From: Paragordius varius
Taxonomy: Eukaryota > Nematomorpha
NCBI GenBank assembly: GCA_964247055.1
Contig: OZ176053.1
Location: 4,960,001-5,024,000, forward strand
Direction of reading: 5' to 3'
Length of the DNA: 64,000 nt
Below are positions 27,301 through 40,490 of this stretch, one piece after another. How positions within the stretch are numbered: the first letter of the stretch is position 1; the number at the start of each line of letters is the position of its first letter. Below the pieces are notes generated by a model that made no database searches, had not been told where the DNA came from, and saw nothing but the letters and a program-made list of their open reading frames with translations. The translations under genes were made by a program, and so were the position numbers.

Positions 27301-30300
27301 TGGGGTAGGCAAGTTTTATTTTGGTGAATAGTAGCCGGTTTACAATTAACACAACATTCCGAGATAGTATCATCACACATAGCTTCTTTTGCGTATTTGC
27401 ATTCTTGGGTACAACATTTAAATATTCCGCTAGGTGCTAAATTTATCAAAAAAGCATATAAGAAATGAAAAATTATATTTTACCAATATAACAAGAGGTA
27501 ATGATAAATATTAATCTTTAAATTATTTATGTAAAAAATGATCAATAGAGAAATTACAGTTTTTCATACTTATAGATTAATAACATTATAAGTAATACCT
27601 AACAAATTATAATTAATTGTTTGTAAACTTAAATTTTTGATACTTAAAAATTTTGCGAAAATTTACGGGCGTTTAAAATACCTGAATTGTAAAAATTCGT
27701 ATCCGAGGAAAAACCAGGATCACATTGCTCATTTTTGTCCAATATACCATTCCCGCACATATCTTCTAAATAAATTAACGTAAAGAATATAATACTGTCT
27801 TGGTATAAATAAAAAATCAAGAAAAAAGGTTTAATAAAATAATGTATATAAAGTAGAGAAATTAGCATTTTTAACTAGTTTAAATATAGATAATTGGCTT
27901 TAAATGCGATAAAATTATTAAAAAACTAATTTATGGAAAATGCCTATTAAAATAGTAATATATTATTTTCTTCCCTGCAAAATTTTTATATAATTAGGTT
28001 TATATATATAAATAGTAATTTTCTATAATCAAAAATAAAATAAATATGTCATGATTTTATACTATGTAAGAGTAAAAATATGCAAATACTATCTAGCTTA
28101 AAAAAATCAAAAATTACCTTTGTTATCTGGTTCGTGGTTTAAATCGTTTTGAGTAAAACAGAGATGGGATTTAGCCCTGAGCACAGAACCAATAGCTAAC
28201 CGTGAACTGGGTGAAAAGCGTTGATTGTTAGTTTCAAAGCCACGTAATGAATATGGATGCATGATATAACTCCCATACCTATTGGTATCTAAAAAAGTTA
28301 GCATTATATAGAGATTTATGAAAAAATGCATAAAATTTAGCTGTTTTAAAGTTTTACATTTTGGACTAATACATTCCCCGAGTCCTTATATTAACAATAT
28401 TTATTTTTATGAAAAAATAAATACCATAGATCGCATTTTTCGATATACTTACATTTGATAAATGTTAGCTAGGTAAACATTATGAAAATCCTTTCGCTTA
28501 TTAAATAAATTTTAGGATACAACGCAGGAAAAATTAGTCATTTCTAAGATGAATTTGATCTGTATAAATTTAGAAAATTTGGTTTTTAACTTTTATAGAC
28601 AATAGATTCTCAAATAAGTATTCATACAATAAATAAAAAAATAAATAAAACTAACCATCAAAAGAGGGAGCTTGATTAATGTTAGTCCGTTTTTTAAGCC
28701 AGGTTTTAGTGGATAAATCATGTTCGCTGCCCCAATTATGGCCGAGTTCATGAGCGGTTATAATATCGCCTTCTTGGGTAAAAACGGTTCTAAGAGCTTC
28801 ATTTTGATAAGAGCTAAATCCCGTGTTAAGCGATATAGGCACATGTGATAGGAAACGTGATCCATAAGTTTCTAAATAATATAATTGAGAGGTAGTTATA
28901 AATAAGAAAAATAGCACCTAAATAAAAACACTATTAACGTATATACAAAATTTTCGTTTAAGAATTAGGTGTGTATAATATTTTATAATCAACAAAGAAA
29001 CAAGCAAAATTAAATTTTTTATCATTGAATTTAGTAATAACCAAAACAAATATAATAAAATAATTCAAAATAAACATAAATCAATCAATTCATAACAAAA
29101 ATTATACTGCGCATAATGGGATAATTATATGGGTAAGTACAGACACCACCAGGCCGATGCATTTTATCTGATGCCACATAGGCCAAACCTAGTACATTTC
29201 CTTCAAATGGTTGATGGGTAAATAAATGAGCCAAGCATATATCGTCCTCCTATATATAAAAATTTAGTAAAAATTATTAGATAAATATTTTTTTTTGCAA
29301 AAAACAATCATACTTTTTTAATTCAATTTAAACTATATAATTGGAATTATGTATAAATAAGTGTGCCATTTACATCTCTATTTCTTATTAAGCGACCCAA
29401 AATAGGTTTATTTTGTCAAAAAAACGAGAAAAAATGGTTGTTGACTTTTAGAAAAAAAAATTTGACTTTAAATATTAACGTTTTGTCTGTATGATTTCAA
29501 TTTTTATTGTATGTCGCATCTAAATAAAATCAAATCCCATGCATTAATTTTCAAGGAAATAAAACAAACATCCTCAAGTTTTTATAGATTAATAGAAAAC
29601 CCATTAATAATTAAAACATTATTATATTTTAACGGGGTCCAGGAAATAAGAATCATGACCAAAATAAATGGATTTCATTTAAATTGTTATTTTTAAACCA
29701 ACCTTATTGGACATAACATAATATTTATGGGAGCTTTTTGATAAATTTATTAATTTTAAAAAAGGATTCATTTATCAAACAATTATGAAATTTATAATAT
29801 ATATCTATTTGCAATCACTATTTTAAACAGGAATACTTAAATAAAGATTATAATTTGAGTATAATTTAAATAATCAAGTTTGTTAACGTGTAGCCTTAAA
29901 AATAAAAAAAAATAATTAAATTACTTCAACTTTAGCGTCTTCATTTTTATATTTCCCAATTATTTTTGGGCGATAAAGTGTAAAGGACTCAAGAAATTTT
30001 CCCACGCTTGTCCATTTGGGAGAAGGGCCATTATAATGTTCCAAAGAAAATATGTCAGATTCTAAACAAATTTTGGTGTAATTTTTTATGTAATTGTAAA
30101 ATATCAATCAAAAATACATAAATAAAAATAATCAATAGAGGTAAAAACAAATTTAACATACAGTTTCAAAAAATGGAAATATATACTACTTACTTTCTAC
30201 CTTAAACTTAGCTATTTAGCCTTGTTTCCCTAATTTAAGACATTACATATTTATAAACAAAATAATAAAAGTAGCTTTAAAAATATATCTATAGGTATCA

Positions 30301-32446
30301 AAGCCAATTCTATTAAATTATTATAACTCGGATTCATAAATGTTTTATGAACCAGGTCACTTTATGTAAACATTCAAAAGAGGCAAAATAACCCTTACCT
30401 ATGACTTCATCAAACTCATGGGTTGGTCCATTATAAAAACGGAAAGAGTTATTAGATAATGGTAAATTATTGCTATTGATTGTAGGATGCGTATGAATCA
30501 AAATTTGCCGTATAATAAAACCAAAATTAGTTAGGTTTTGTCCATCTGGAGTTTCCCAAACGGTTGTAGTGTAAATGGCATTAATTCGACTAATAACACC
30601 AACCTAAAAGTCGAAAATATTATTAAAACTCGATTTGTAAATCTTATTTGTTAATATAAATTTCAATTTAAATTTTAATTAATTTAACTAAACCATATAT
30701 TTTTAATTGTCATTTGTTAAAACAAAAAATTAAGCTTCAATATGATAACTTACAATAATTGTTGTAAAAAAACATATATTAACAAACCCCTGTGAAAAAC
30801 GGATCAATTAAACTATGTAAAAACATTTATTATATTGCAATCCAATATATTATTTCGATACTTAGCCAATATGGCGTATATTTAGAATTAAAATATGAGA
30901 AAATACTAAATAATTTATGGTGTTTTGAATGCTGGATTTCCCAACCGCCTGAAAAAAACGCCAATCAGCAACAAGGAGTAGAGAACATCTTTTAGAAACG
31001 TTTGAATCGATCAAGTTTTGAGTTATAGCCCTTTTTTTCCTGGCTTTATTCTTTATACCTAAAAATTATTTTAAACTATGCTTGTAAAAAGGGTATAATT
31101 CATAAACTTATAATTAACTGATAAAAATAAGCATTTGACCGTTTTGCAGATATTCATAATATTAGAAGTTAAGTCATATATTTATAAACTTAAACATATC
31201 TTGCAACTAAATTAAAATTGAATTTGATAAACATTAATTAGGACATATTAATTATTCGGTAAAAATTTGATAAAAAATTAAAGTTAAACTAACTTATCAT
31301 TCATATAAAAACTTCGCCAAACAGTCATGGTAAAAAATGCATTCATAAACCGTCGAATCTCATAATAATTATATGGTCAAAAAAATAAACTAAACTTTTA
31401 TCAGCCATTTAGAATTAAATAAGATGTACCTTGAAATTATAAAATTATTTATTCTTTGATTCTCTATTTACCACAAATAAAAATATATCTATACCCATAT
31501 AATTTTTAACAAAATATATTTGATATTATCGCACACGAGTCTTAATAGAAATATATGTTTCACAATATCAAGAATGTTAAAGTGGTAATTAACTATAAAT
31601 TAAACTAAATAACGTGGAATTCGCCAAAGAAACCGCAAAAGATAAATACACATAATCATGACAATAAAAGTTAACAAATTTATATAACCAAAAAAGAATA
31701 CTTATGTTTTAAGTAAGCGCAAAAAAACAAGGGCCATCTATAGCGAATTATATATATACAATTAGAATAATTTTTCATTAATTATATGTGTAATGTAACT
31801 TATGTCTTATATTTGACTAATATAGTGATAAAATTATACTTTCACCATATTATTTAATAAATTATAGCGTAGTAAAAATAATTACAAACCTTTATTATAA
31901 CATGACATATATTTTGCTGTCTCCAAATTATTTAAATGCATCAAATAACAGTTTTCTGCTGTAGTTGTTAGACCAAACTCATTCGCATCAAAGGCGATCA
32001 AAACTGAGTTATTATGTATGCTATTAAATATATGGTAAGCTGGCTAAAATTTAAATTTAAAAACCTCGATGTAAATATTTAACTCTTTAATATAAGCATA
32101 TATTTCGTCATTATAGCGAGTCATTAAAAAAGTGTTATTTTCAATATTCCCTAATATTAAAATTAAAATACCAATATAAATTTCTGGCTTATATGACTCA
32201 TAATTATTATCAATCACCACCTTAAAATCTAAGGAAAGAATTTCATTATGGTATTTGAGATCAACATAATATTTGCTATATTTAATCATAAAACAACTTT
32301 ATTCCATATTCCATATAAAAATAATGATTATATTGGTCTATATGCCGTTTGGCTTTGTTTGTTACATAATATTTTTGGATAAATTTATAGGATAGACTAG
32401 AATTGACAAATATACTGCATATTAATGCATAAGTAACAAAGCGCAT
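24374..32446 (-). CDS. ADAM17: ADAM17/TACE-like membrane metalloprotease (16 exons)
   Basis: A zinc protease that sheds membrane protein ectodomains. Exons: 32298-32446, 32065-32275, 31890-32043, 30907-31058, 30399-30603, 29925-30061, 29108-29249, 28656-28871, 28118-28288, 27682-27765, 27281-27436, 26569-27057, 24915-25060, 24730-24808, 24559-24647, 24374-24475. All GT...AG phases close, giving 893 residues (human 824). Order: signal peptide [17 protein letters not shown]; prodomain ([10 protein letters not shown], about residue 70); furin site RKKR (178-181); catalytic start [12 protein letters not shown] (196); zinc site [12 protein letters not shown] (424-435); Met-turn YIMHPY (463-468); disintegrin start [16 protein letters not shown]; membrane-proximal Cys region; transmembrane helix about 838-860; tail of 33 residues. 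HELGHN...EHD favours ADAM17 over ADAM10. Oddities: two introns of 22 and 21 nt, about 100 extra residues in the Cys-rich region, and a much shorter tail than vertebrate ADAM17. Confidence 0.93.
25480..26120 (+). pseudogene. Decayed LINE reverse-transcriptase end, in an ADAM17 intron
   Basis: Plus-strand reading gives [17 protein letters not shown] near 25720-25765, the VxxFxYLGxxL segment that follows the polymerase core in many non-LTR retrotransposons. It continues through a region ([12 protein letters not shown], then a [14 protein letters not shown] block near 25860) comparable with the usual LLYKTxVRPxLLYGSETW sequence. Stops and frame changes are frequent. It sits antisense within the 1.5-kb intron between the exons at 25060 and 26569. 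The clade cannot be told from this fragment. Confidence 0.6.
32044..32064 (-). other. 21-nt second intron of the ADAM17-like gene
   Basis: Begins GTTTTTAAA and ends TTTTAG; it is exactly seven codons with the last one a stop. Removal joins NIYIE to PAYHIFN, matching human NIEPLWRFVN. Confidence 0.85.
32276..32297 (-). other. 22-nt first intron of the ADAM17-like gene
   Basis: Begins GTTGTTTT and ends ATATAG. Splicing joins ATA-AA to C-AAA, keeping the prodomain frame (MEYGIN-KYYVDLK); reading on would meet a stop at once. Confidence 0.85.
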
Positions 32447-32449
32447 AAA

Positions 32450-35400
32450 AATTTGAATATTTTTATCTCATTCATAAACACACCTTTAATTTTAGGTGAA
32501 TAAACACTGTGCACATAAAAAAATATCTGATGAAATATATAAATTACGGTAGATAAAGGGAGTTTCAGGATTCTCATTCTTTTTGGTTTCGCATAACCAA
32601 AATTTTGCACACTATATGTCAATGGTACTCACCAAAAATTTTACAGGCCAAACAAAATATCTTTTCAGTATAAAGGCCGTCCACCATATAATATTGACAA
32701 ATATTGCATATTTCACAATTCACTTTATTCAATTATACGTCCACTAAAAAATATCCGATAGGAAAATGCATCACGATTATCATGGTTTTGGTTTAGGCCC
32801 TTATTAGTGTTACTACGTTGGTAACTGTTCCAAATCAGAATGAATTTGCGCAGACTTTGTTAAAAAAACAAAAATGGGATATTTTAAAACTTTATATTTT
32901 AATTTTTTGTGTGTTTATACATTTTTAGGGGTATATTTTTACCCCTGAGGAAAATTTAACATACTATTTTAAGAGTTTATTTTGTAAAAAATATTTATCA
33001 CTCCCTCTTCTTCTGTATTAGATAAAAGCCAGCTTTTTAACTTGAGTTCATATCATTTACGATTGAAACAAACACCTAAAATTGAAATCTATAATATTAA
33101 ATCTTCCAAAGGAAATCATTTATATTTTACAAGTATAATATACATTTTATTTTCCCTAATACACGATTTAACACTTCATGATCTCTTGGGGTGGTTTTCT
33201 GTCTCAGAGCGATTTTAAAATTTTAATATCCTAAAAAGTATCTAAGGTAGTAGGTCGAATTCAAAAATATGCTTCCTCGAGCGTTATTAGGCGCATAATA
33301 CATTTTTTGAAAAATAAAATAACCATTCTACAAATTCGCTTCAAAGATGTTATTTTTATATTGTATATTTTAGAGAAGGTGTAGTACCCAAGTTTTTATA
33401 GGGTCATAGATATAACACTGATGTCGTAAGTTTTTGAAAAAATTTTAAACAGAAGTCATATTGGTTGTATATTTTACCGAGGGTGGAGTCCTATCGGGCT
33501 ATTTAAAAAGGCGTTTTACTTTATCTCCTTAAATACTCAAAATGATGATTCATATTACTAATATATGGACAAAAATTATCTTTAAATCCACGTTATTGCA
33601 GTACAAGAAGGCGCCGGACTAAAATTTTGCCTTTTTACGGTAAATATAAATTATTAATTAATCTATTGGTCTCATGGATTTTCCAAAAATACACTTTAAA
33701 TATATACGTTTTTTCATATTGTGACATATTATAGATAGGATGGAGCCCTATCCAGCGAATTGGAAACAGCACTTCCCTTTTTGCTTTTAGGATAAAATAT
33801 CTAAAACCAGTATTAATTTCATGTGATCTCATTTTCTCGAAAACATGCCTCAAAAGCTATGTATTGCATGGAGACGTATTGATCTATTCAGCGGCTCTTT
33901 GAATAATACACTCAATCAATCTTTTTATCTTTATATATAACCAAGATCAATTCCTCATAATATCATTGGTTCTTTCGATGTTTCAAAGCTAAATATTTTA
34001 TGTTATGGCGCATTTTTCAGAGCGTAATCATCTACTCCGCGATTGAAAAAAGTGCTCGACATAAAATTTGCCTTTGTACGTCGTAAGCCTTTATTGAATT
34101 CAAACAATGTACACGTTTTCTGGATTTTCAACTTAAAGCAAGCACTCTACATTTTTATAGGAATCTAGCTATAACATTGAAACCTTTATTTTTAATACTT
34201 ATGTAACTTCTGAAGTCTGTAATAACTGCTTATAATAAAAAAACAGCTGATTTTTTAAATACCTGGCAAACATTTTCCATCAATATTGATTAAATGTAAT
34301 CTAATTACCATTTTTCGGTCTTAATATATTAAACAAAAAATTTAAAAATATTGGCGGCAAAAATTTTGAGGTGGGAATATATAATTTTATATTAATATTG
34401 TTTTTTCTCTTTGAATTTGAATTGATTATTTTCAGATATTTGAATTTAATAAAACCAAACCAATTAAGTGTCGATTTTACATTAGATGGAAAACGGAGTC
34501 AAAAAAAATTTGAAACCACAAAATGTTCCGAATTCCAATACGTTTTAGTTTATTATAAGGAATATAAATGTTTATTCATAACAGTTATTTTAGTTAATAG
34601 ACAATAATAATTTTTCAGATATTATTTTTTATTGTTTTCTATAAGTAAAACCATTATTTCTATTATCTAGACCAGGGGCTTTCAAGATATGTTCGCGGTT
34701 ACTTGGATTATTTTTGTTTTTATTTATTTTAAGCCCAATTTTGGATGATATATTTTCTAAATAATCGCAAATTTTTGATTGAAATCCAATTTTTTTATTT
34801 TTTTAACATTTCTATAACACATTTGCGTACAATAATAAGTGTGTTGGACATCCCTAATCTAGACTACAATACTTTATTTTAGATTCTTTTTACTGGTATA
34901 TTTAGTTTTAGCGGCACAGTTTGGTGCGGTTTAGAGCTTAAACCGAGTTGAAACGTACTGAACAGCAGCGAGCAGTGCCAAAAAAATAGTAAAATATTGC
35001 GACTAGAAATTTAGGATGAGGATTTTTAATTTTTTAAAAATATTCTTTGAATATTGCGCGTAGGCCGGCCAACCTATTTTTAAATTTCGTTCCCAATATC
35101 TAGATCAGTGACACTCACACCGAGGTTCTAAAAATGTTTTACGAATTTACTAAATTTTTGATAAACTTTTCTTGATCCGCAAATGTATCAAACAGCCATG
35201 AAATTTTTATCGGTATTATATGGTGCATGGACCTTTAGACAAGAAATATTTTTGCGGCTTTTTAAATTTTTTTAGTGAGTACCACTGTCGTAAATAGCAT
35301 TAAGTTATTTAAATTTTAAATCGCCTTGGATAGTTAATATCGTCTTAACCAAATGATATTCCAAAATTTCGTTTTTATAAATTATTTGGCTTAATTACAT

Positions 35401-36440
35401 TTAAATTATAAATATTTTTGTATTTTACTTTAATTTTTAGTGAAAATTCATTTCTCATATCAGGCTTTGAACGAATTAAAACATGTTGTTGTAATATAAA
35501 TTAAGGGGGAGCATGTAAAGTATGGATGTCCAACAAAAATGGCTTCGTAGGCCGTATTAGAATATATATGGGCATTCATAACAAATTTATTACATTTCAA
35601 ACACAAAACTGGAAAATGCAAACACAATATAGCAATTTTTTCTAGTTCTTGCCAATTGGGTAGACTTATTTAAAAAATTGTTTAGGATATCTCAATTTAA
35701 TAAAGATTTTATAAACATATTTTTTTATGGATGTTCATTTTTTTTGCGTGCCGCACATAATAGGAGGACTGCATGTGGGTCACCCCCAATACAAAGTCTC
35801 TAGTTGTTAAACAGTTTGTCATCCAAACCTCCATAATGGGAATAGATTTTATAAAGAATTTTAATTATTGTAGACAGTTTTTGATAAATGGCGACGCCTA
35901 ATACACAAACTTATATTCTTTTCTATTTTACCAATGTCTATTGAATGGCAAAGTTTAGTCAATTGCTTCATAAATCAAATGGACAAAAATTCTTTTCTAA
36001 CAGCCTACTGCTTATTCAGTAAGTTTTCATCTCTATACGCATCTGATCCCCAAATTTTAGCCGATTCTAAAAGCTCGTGAGTTTCATTATGCAAAAATAA
36101 GAAAAACTACATTATTATTCCCCAAGAAATTCCGCGTATGAGGTGCCCGAAGTATGATGACTTTTGTTTAGTAATTTATAAAACCAATAATTATCAAAAA
36201 TTGCTATCAAAATATGAAACTAATTTAAATTTTATTTGTTAGCAATTTGACAATATATATTGTGAGTTCACATCTTTACAAGTATCTAGTATGATGCGCA
36301 AACAATGAATGTATATTTTTTAATTTGGTTTAATATCATTGTTACTCTTAAAGATTTATCTCTGAAATGGCCCTGGAATAGGAGCTACCCCAAAAGGTAT
36401 GAAGTGGCATGTTTTATTCAAAAGTATAGCATGATATTTA
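32450..36440. other. Gene-free region upstream of the ADAM17-like gene
   Basis: No gene supported. It includes an end of the short hAT-like MITE family near 32628 (AATGGTACTCACCAAAAA) and a whole unit at 35106-35287. Diverged AT-rich repeat pieces lie around 33200-35050 (for example GGCGGCAAAAATTTTGAGG near 34355). A fragment at about 35515-35790 is related to 14142-14400. Confidence 0.4.
35106..35287. mobile_element. Short hAT-like MITE
   Basis: Begins CAGTGACACTCACACCGAGG and ends TTTTTTTAGTGAGTACCACTG; inverted tips CAGTGRYACTCA, about 180 bp, non-coding. I see no clear target duplication. Confidence 0.55.
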
Positions 36441-36444
36441 TTTG

Positions 36445-36452
36445 ACTTATGT
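36445..36452. repeat. Left 8-bp target-site duplication, ACTTATGT
   Basis: Abuts the CAGTGGCGTACC tip at 36453. The identical octamer follows the far end of the composite at 45668-45675 and does not occur at the inner ends. Confidence 0.85.
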
Positions 36453-38577
36453 CAGTGGCGTACCGAGCATTTGCGGCGCCCGGGGCATAAAACTGTAATG
36501 GCGCCCCCTCCTATTTTGAAAGCCAATAAAACAATTTAGTAAAAAAAATATTAACGTTTTTAAATGCTTCATTAAAATCAATTTTAGGATTTTGCAATCT
36601 ATGTCGAACCCTACCTATTCTTATAAGTATTTGATGGTAGAAAATATGTTAAAAATTGAAAAAACACTTTGAAGTAAAATGGATGCCTCACTTCTCTTGT
36701 TTCATTAGTATTTGAAATATTTTTACTTAAATCTCCTAATAGATCTATTAAATCATCTATTCCTATAACAATGGTAATTGAATTCTAGCACTCCATCGGG
36801 CTTCAAACTCACGCTTAACAGTTTTTTAGTTTATTTTTCAATAGGTCTCATATAATAGTTGAAAAAAAGATGGATATTTTCAATTATTCCGAAACAGGTC
36901 ACAATAATAACATCTTGTTTTACTACCGTGACTCCTACCAAATTCAAAGAATAAGTGTCACAATTGACAAATATTGCTCTTTTATTTTTCCAGAATTCTT
37001 TGTTGAACGCCTGAAATGTGACCTGACATCACAGCTGCATTATTATATCATTGAGAACTACAATTTGATAATTGAATATTATCCATACTTAAATTTTCTA
37101 AAATTACCTTTTAAATTGACATTGCATTTGTTGTATAACTGAAAAAAACCCAAAAAGGATTCCTTATGACAACTCTCTTTTTCTCATAATCAATACACCT
37201 ACCTGGCAACTTAAGAAATTTGTTCTCGGTGGGCTATATCTGGCGTTAGATCAAACATAAGTCTATAATATTTACCTTTTTTATGTCATTGATCAATTTA
37301 GCTTTAACTCTTCAAGCTATAAGATGTATAAACTCGTTTTGGATTTTGGATGAAACACAGGATATTAGGAGATTCAATGTTTTACATGTGTTCTCCCATT
37401 ATTGGGTCAAACCGAGCTGCATGTTTTAGTAAAGATAAGATTCCAGGATTTGGTACTGAGTCATTTAGATACATTAAACTTGCAGCATGTCCTCGAAAAG
37501 GGAGGTTTTGGTTGATTAGAAATTTCATGCAGGCCAATATTCGATGTAATAAGATCGATCAAAAAGTAGGCAATAACCATACGCAGATCTGTTCTTTGGT
37601 GAATATAAAAACCAAGACCTCTCAACTTCAAATCCTTCTTTTTTACCGAAACACGTCGAAAAAATCAAGATTGGGGCATTGAACGATGATTTTTTGTTTC
37701 AAAGAGATAGCAATCATTTTGAGATACTTGAGGTTCACGAAGAATTATTTCTGTGTGAAGCTTAATAGATATTACGGGAGAAACACTATTATTAGAAAAA
37801 GGCGACATCATTAAACTCTATAGATAGCGCTTGGAATTAATAATGGTATATTTGTAGTTTTCCTATATATTGGATCAATAACTAGGGTTTCAGGTGTATT
37901 AATGTTTTTATGTAGGGGTGCTGTTATATTTGTGTCTCATACACCTTTCAATGTTAGGGTCAGATATTTTAGTTAAATAAGATTTCATACTCATTCGCAT
38001 TTTATTTGTTTTATTCCCTTCATGGGTTTACCGTTTTTTATTTGCATAACCGCTGAGTTTAGGCATTGATATCTGATGAAAATGAAAGTATTTATAAAAA
38101 ATACAAGGCTATATTAATAATAAAAGCTACCCTCTTAGAGATGGAATGATCTTGTTAAATAAATAAAAGTAGGTTTCGAAATTGAATATGTATAAAATAA
38201 AAATGCAATTATAAATTATGAGAATAAGAGATAAGGTTTTTTGAACAGAGCGAGAAGTTGAGATAATTTAATTAAAGGCAATAAAAGAATTAACAATAGT
38301 AAGTGCGTGATAAAGAAATGTTTTTTAAGCGAAAAAATAAGTTTGCACTGGTTGAAGGGAATAATGAAAGTTGTTTATTGCATAATGTTTGATCCTAATT
38401 TCATTTATATATTTAATATAGAAATTACCTAAGTTGCTGAAAAATCTTACTTGAAAGTTGTTTTTATTTTTGCATAATTTAAATTTAATTTAAAAAAATC
38501 ATTTAGGCGCCCCCAAATAACGGCGCCCGGGGCATGATGCACCCCCTTGCCCCCCCCCCCCCATCGGTACGCCACTG
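36453..38577. mobile_element. Left flanking TIR element (2.1 kb)
   Basis: Tips CAGTGGCGTACCGAGC and (right, inverted) TCGGTACGCCACTG. GC-rich subterminal blocks follow at both ends, including GGCGCCCGGGGCAT at both, and a run of 14 C near 38549. Two open frames on the plus strand (36870-37142 and 37350-37682) match nothing I recognise and may be chance or remnants of a transposase. The tip and the 8-bp duplication of the larger block suggest the hAT superfamily. Confidence 0.75.
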
Positions 38578-40489
38578 TTTCGCTTTAAAAATTACCCAAT
38601 TTTTTTGAATTTTGCTTTTTAATTGAAGGTGGTAGATTAGCAAGACTGATTGGTACTCTTAAAGCTAAAGAACTCATATTCGCCGGTTCTATTATTGAGG
38701 GACAATTCCGAACAGTTTGGTTTAGTCAATCTATCCACTAAAATTGACGACACACCTTCGAAACGTTTTTGATTCAAACTAACTTAAACTTTTGTACGCT
38801 ATTTTTAATAGGGGTTTGCACCCACGAAAATGATGATGCTTATTTTGGAGGCGGTTAAATAATCCGATTAAAAGGAAAATGTTTTTAATTTTTCCCAATT
38901 TTTACCTAATTCTTTATTAATCGAATTCCTTTGTTTTGGTATATACTATATACAGTAAAAATTGAAATTATCAAAAAGAAAGACAAATATATTTTTAAAA
39001 TACAATCATTTTCAAATCTCAATTTTTTTAAATTATAGCTCATTGTTTAAATTTGCAAAGTATGGAACAGAGATATATATTGGTAACATAATCAATTAAA
39101 TATTTAACGACTGTGAATAAATAATTTATAAAAGATTGAGATCAAAAGTATGGTCGTCTTTTAATTAAAAAATATTTGTAATTCTATTTTTATGTTTTGT
39201 CCGCGTAATTTCAGTTTTTACTGTACCTGTTTATCCATAATTGAAACTTCTTGACATTTAAGTTATTGGAATATGTTAATCAAATGGGACCACATCTTAA
39301 GGTCATAAATAATAATTTGGAACCGGAAATGAAAAATAGTGAAAATGTTAAGAGCTATATCCGACAAGATTACTAATTTTTAAATCATTTTTTTATAGAT
39401 ATAGCTCATTTATCATAATAGAGAACAGTTCAGAGGAAATTAGGCTGTCTTCTTGGCTTGCAAAAAAGCCCAGGAATTAGCAACTCAAATTTTGCAAAAT
39501 TTCTATAATAAATTTAATATTATTTAGGTAATTGATTCAAACGACATATTGGAAGGCTTAAAAGACCGAAAAAAGGATATCTATTTTTAAAGGGAATTCA
39601 TTAATTCAACATGTTTTATTTAATAAATTTTATTATCAGTTAGTTTTATTGGATAAAAAAACGTGATGAATAAATGTCCCATAAAATCATTCAATGTATA
39701 ATGAGTGACTTTTATGGCCTATACGCACAGAGTATATTATATGTTATTAGCGAAATTTTAATGATTCTACTTCTGGCAATCTATTGTGTTAAATTTAAAA
39801 AAATTATTTCTCGTTTGATGTCCTTACAAACACTAATGAAACATATCTCGATCACAAGCCTTTAATTGTTATGTTGATTTGGATTAACTAATAGGCCTAT
39901 GATAATTCCTTATAAAACTTATGTGTAATGAGTATATAAAATTTATTTATTATTTAAAATTCATACGTCTGCCAAATTTATTTTATTATTCTGAATATCA
40001 TATGTTATGACATGTAAATCAGTGTTATAGCCAATTTAATGAAATAGAATATTTAATTGTCATGTAAATAGACCCCTATAGTAAACATTTCTTAAAATTG
40101 AGCTATCATAAGTTATTATCTTTGATACAAGGTAATATTTTGAGATATTTAATTTTTATTAATATTTGTGAGTGAAATTTAGAGTAATTCATTAAAGAAC
40201 ATGTAAAAATTATGAAAAAAATCAACCGTATATTTTGTCGATTTTTTCAAAAGATATGTAAATTAATATACCTCAATTATATAATTTTTGGAATTATATA
40301 ATTTATGTAGGAAATATCTAGATAATAAAAAGTATTTTTCTTTCTGTAAAAAATTGTCTTTAGTTCAAACATTTTGCCTATATATTTTTGATCGAGTGAA
40401 CAAATTGTTTAAAAATTGAGTTTCTATAATTTGAGCAACAATCATTTTATTATATCTAATGTTTTTTTAATTTTAACGCGATAAATCAC
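38578..40489. other. AT-rich interior of the composite, no gene seen
   Basis: Between the left flanking element and the satellite. The only open frame is a short one at 39674-39865, hydrophobic and unrecognised; I do not call it. Confidence 0.4.
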
Positions 40490-40490
40490 A

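Noticed and set aside
30754-30789. A 36-nt GT/AG-bounded segment that could serve as an ADAM17 micro-exon with reasonable residues
   Set aside because: Its phase does not fit the exon before it. The segment 30907-31058 closes every phase and encodes the furin site and [12 protein letters not shown], which the gene needs.
32422-32622. A start codon at 32475 upstream of the ADAM17 start
   Set aside because: It is in another frame and stops after 17 codons. The ATG at 32446 begins a typical signal peptide in the frame that continues into the prodomain.
36870-37682. Two open frames in the left TIR element as a transposase
   Set aside because: No DDE, zinc-finger or hAT dimerisation motif could be seen; they are mentioned within the element but not called as genes.
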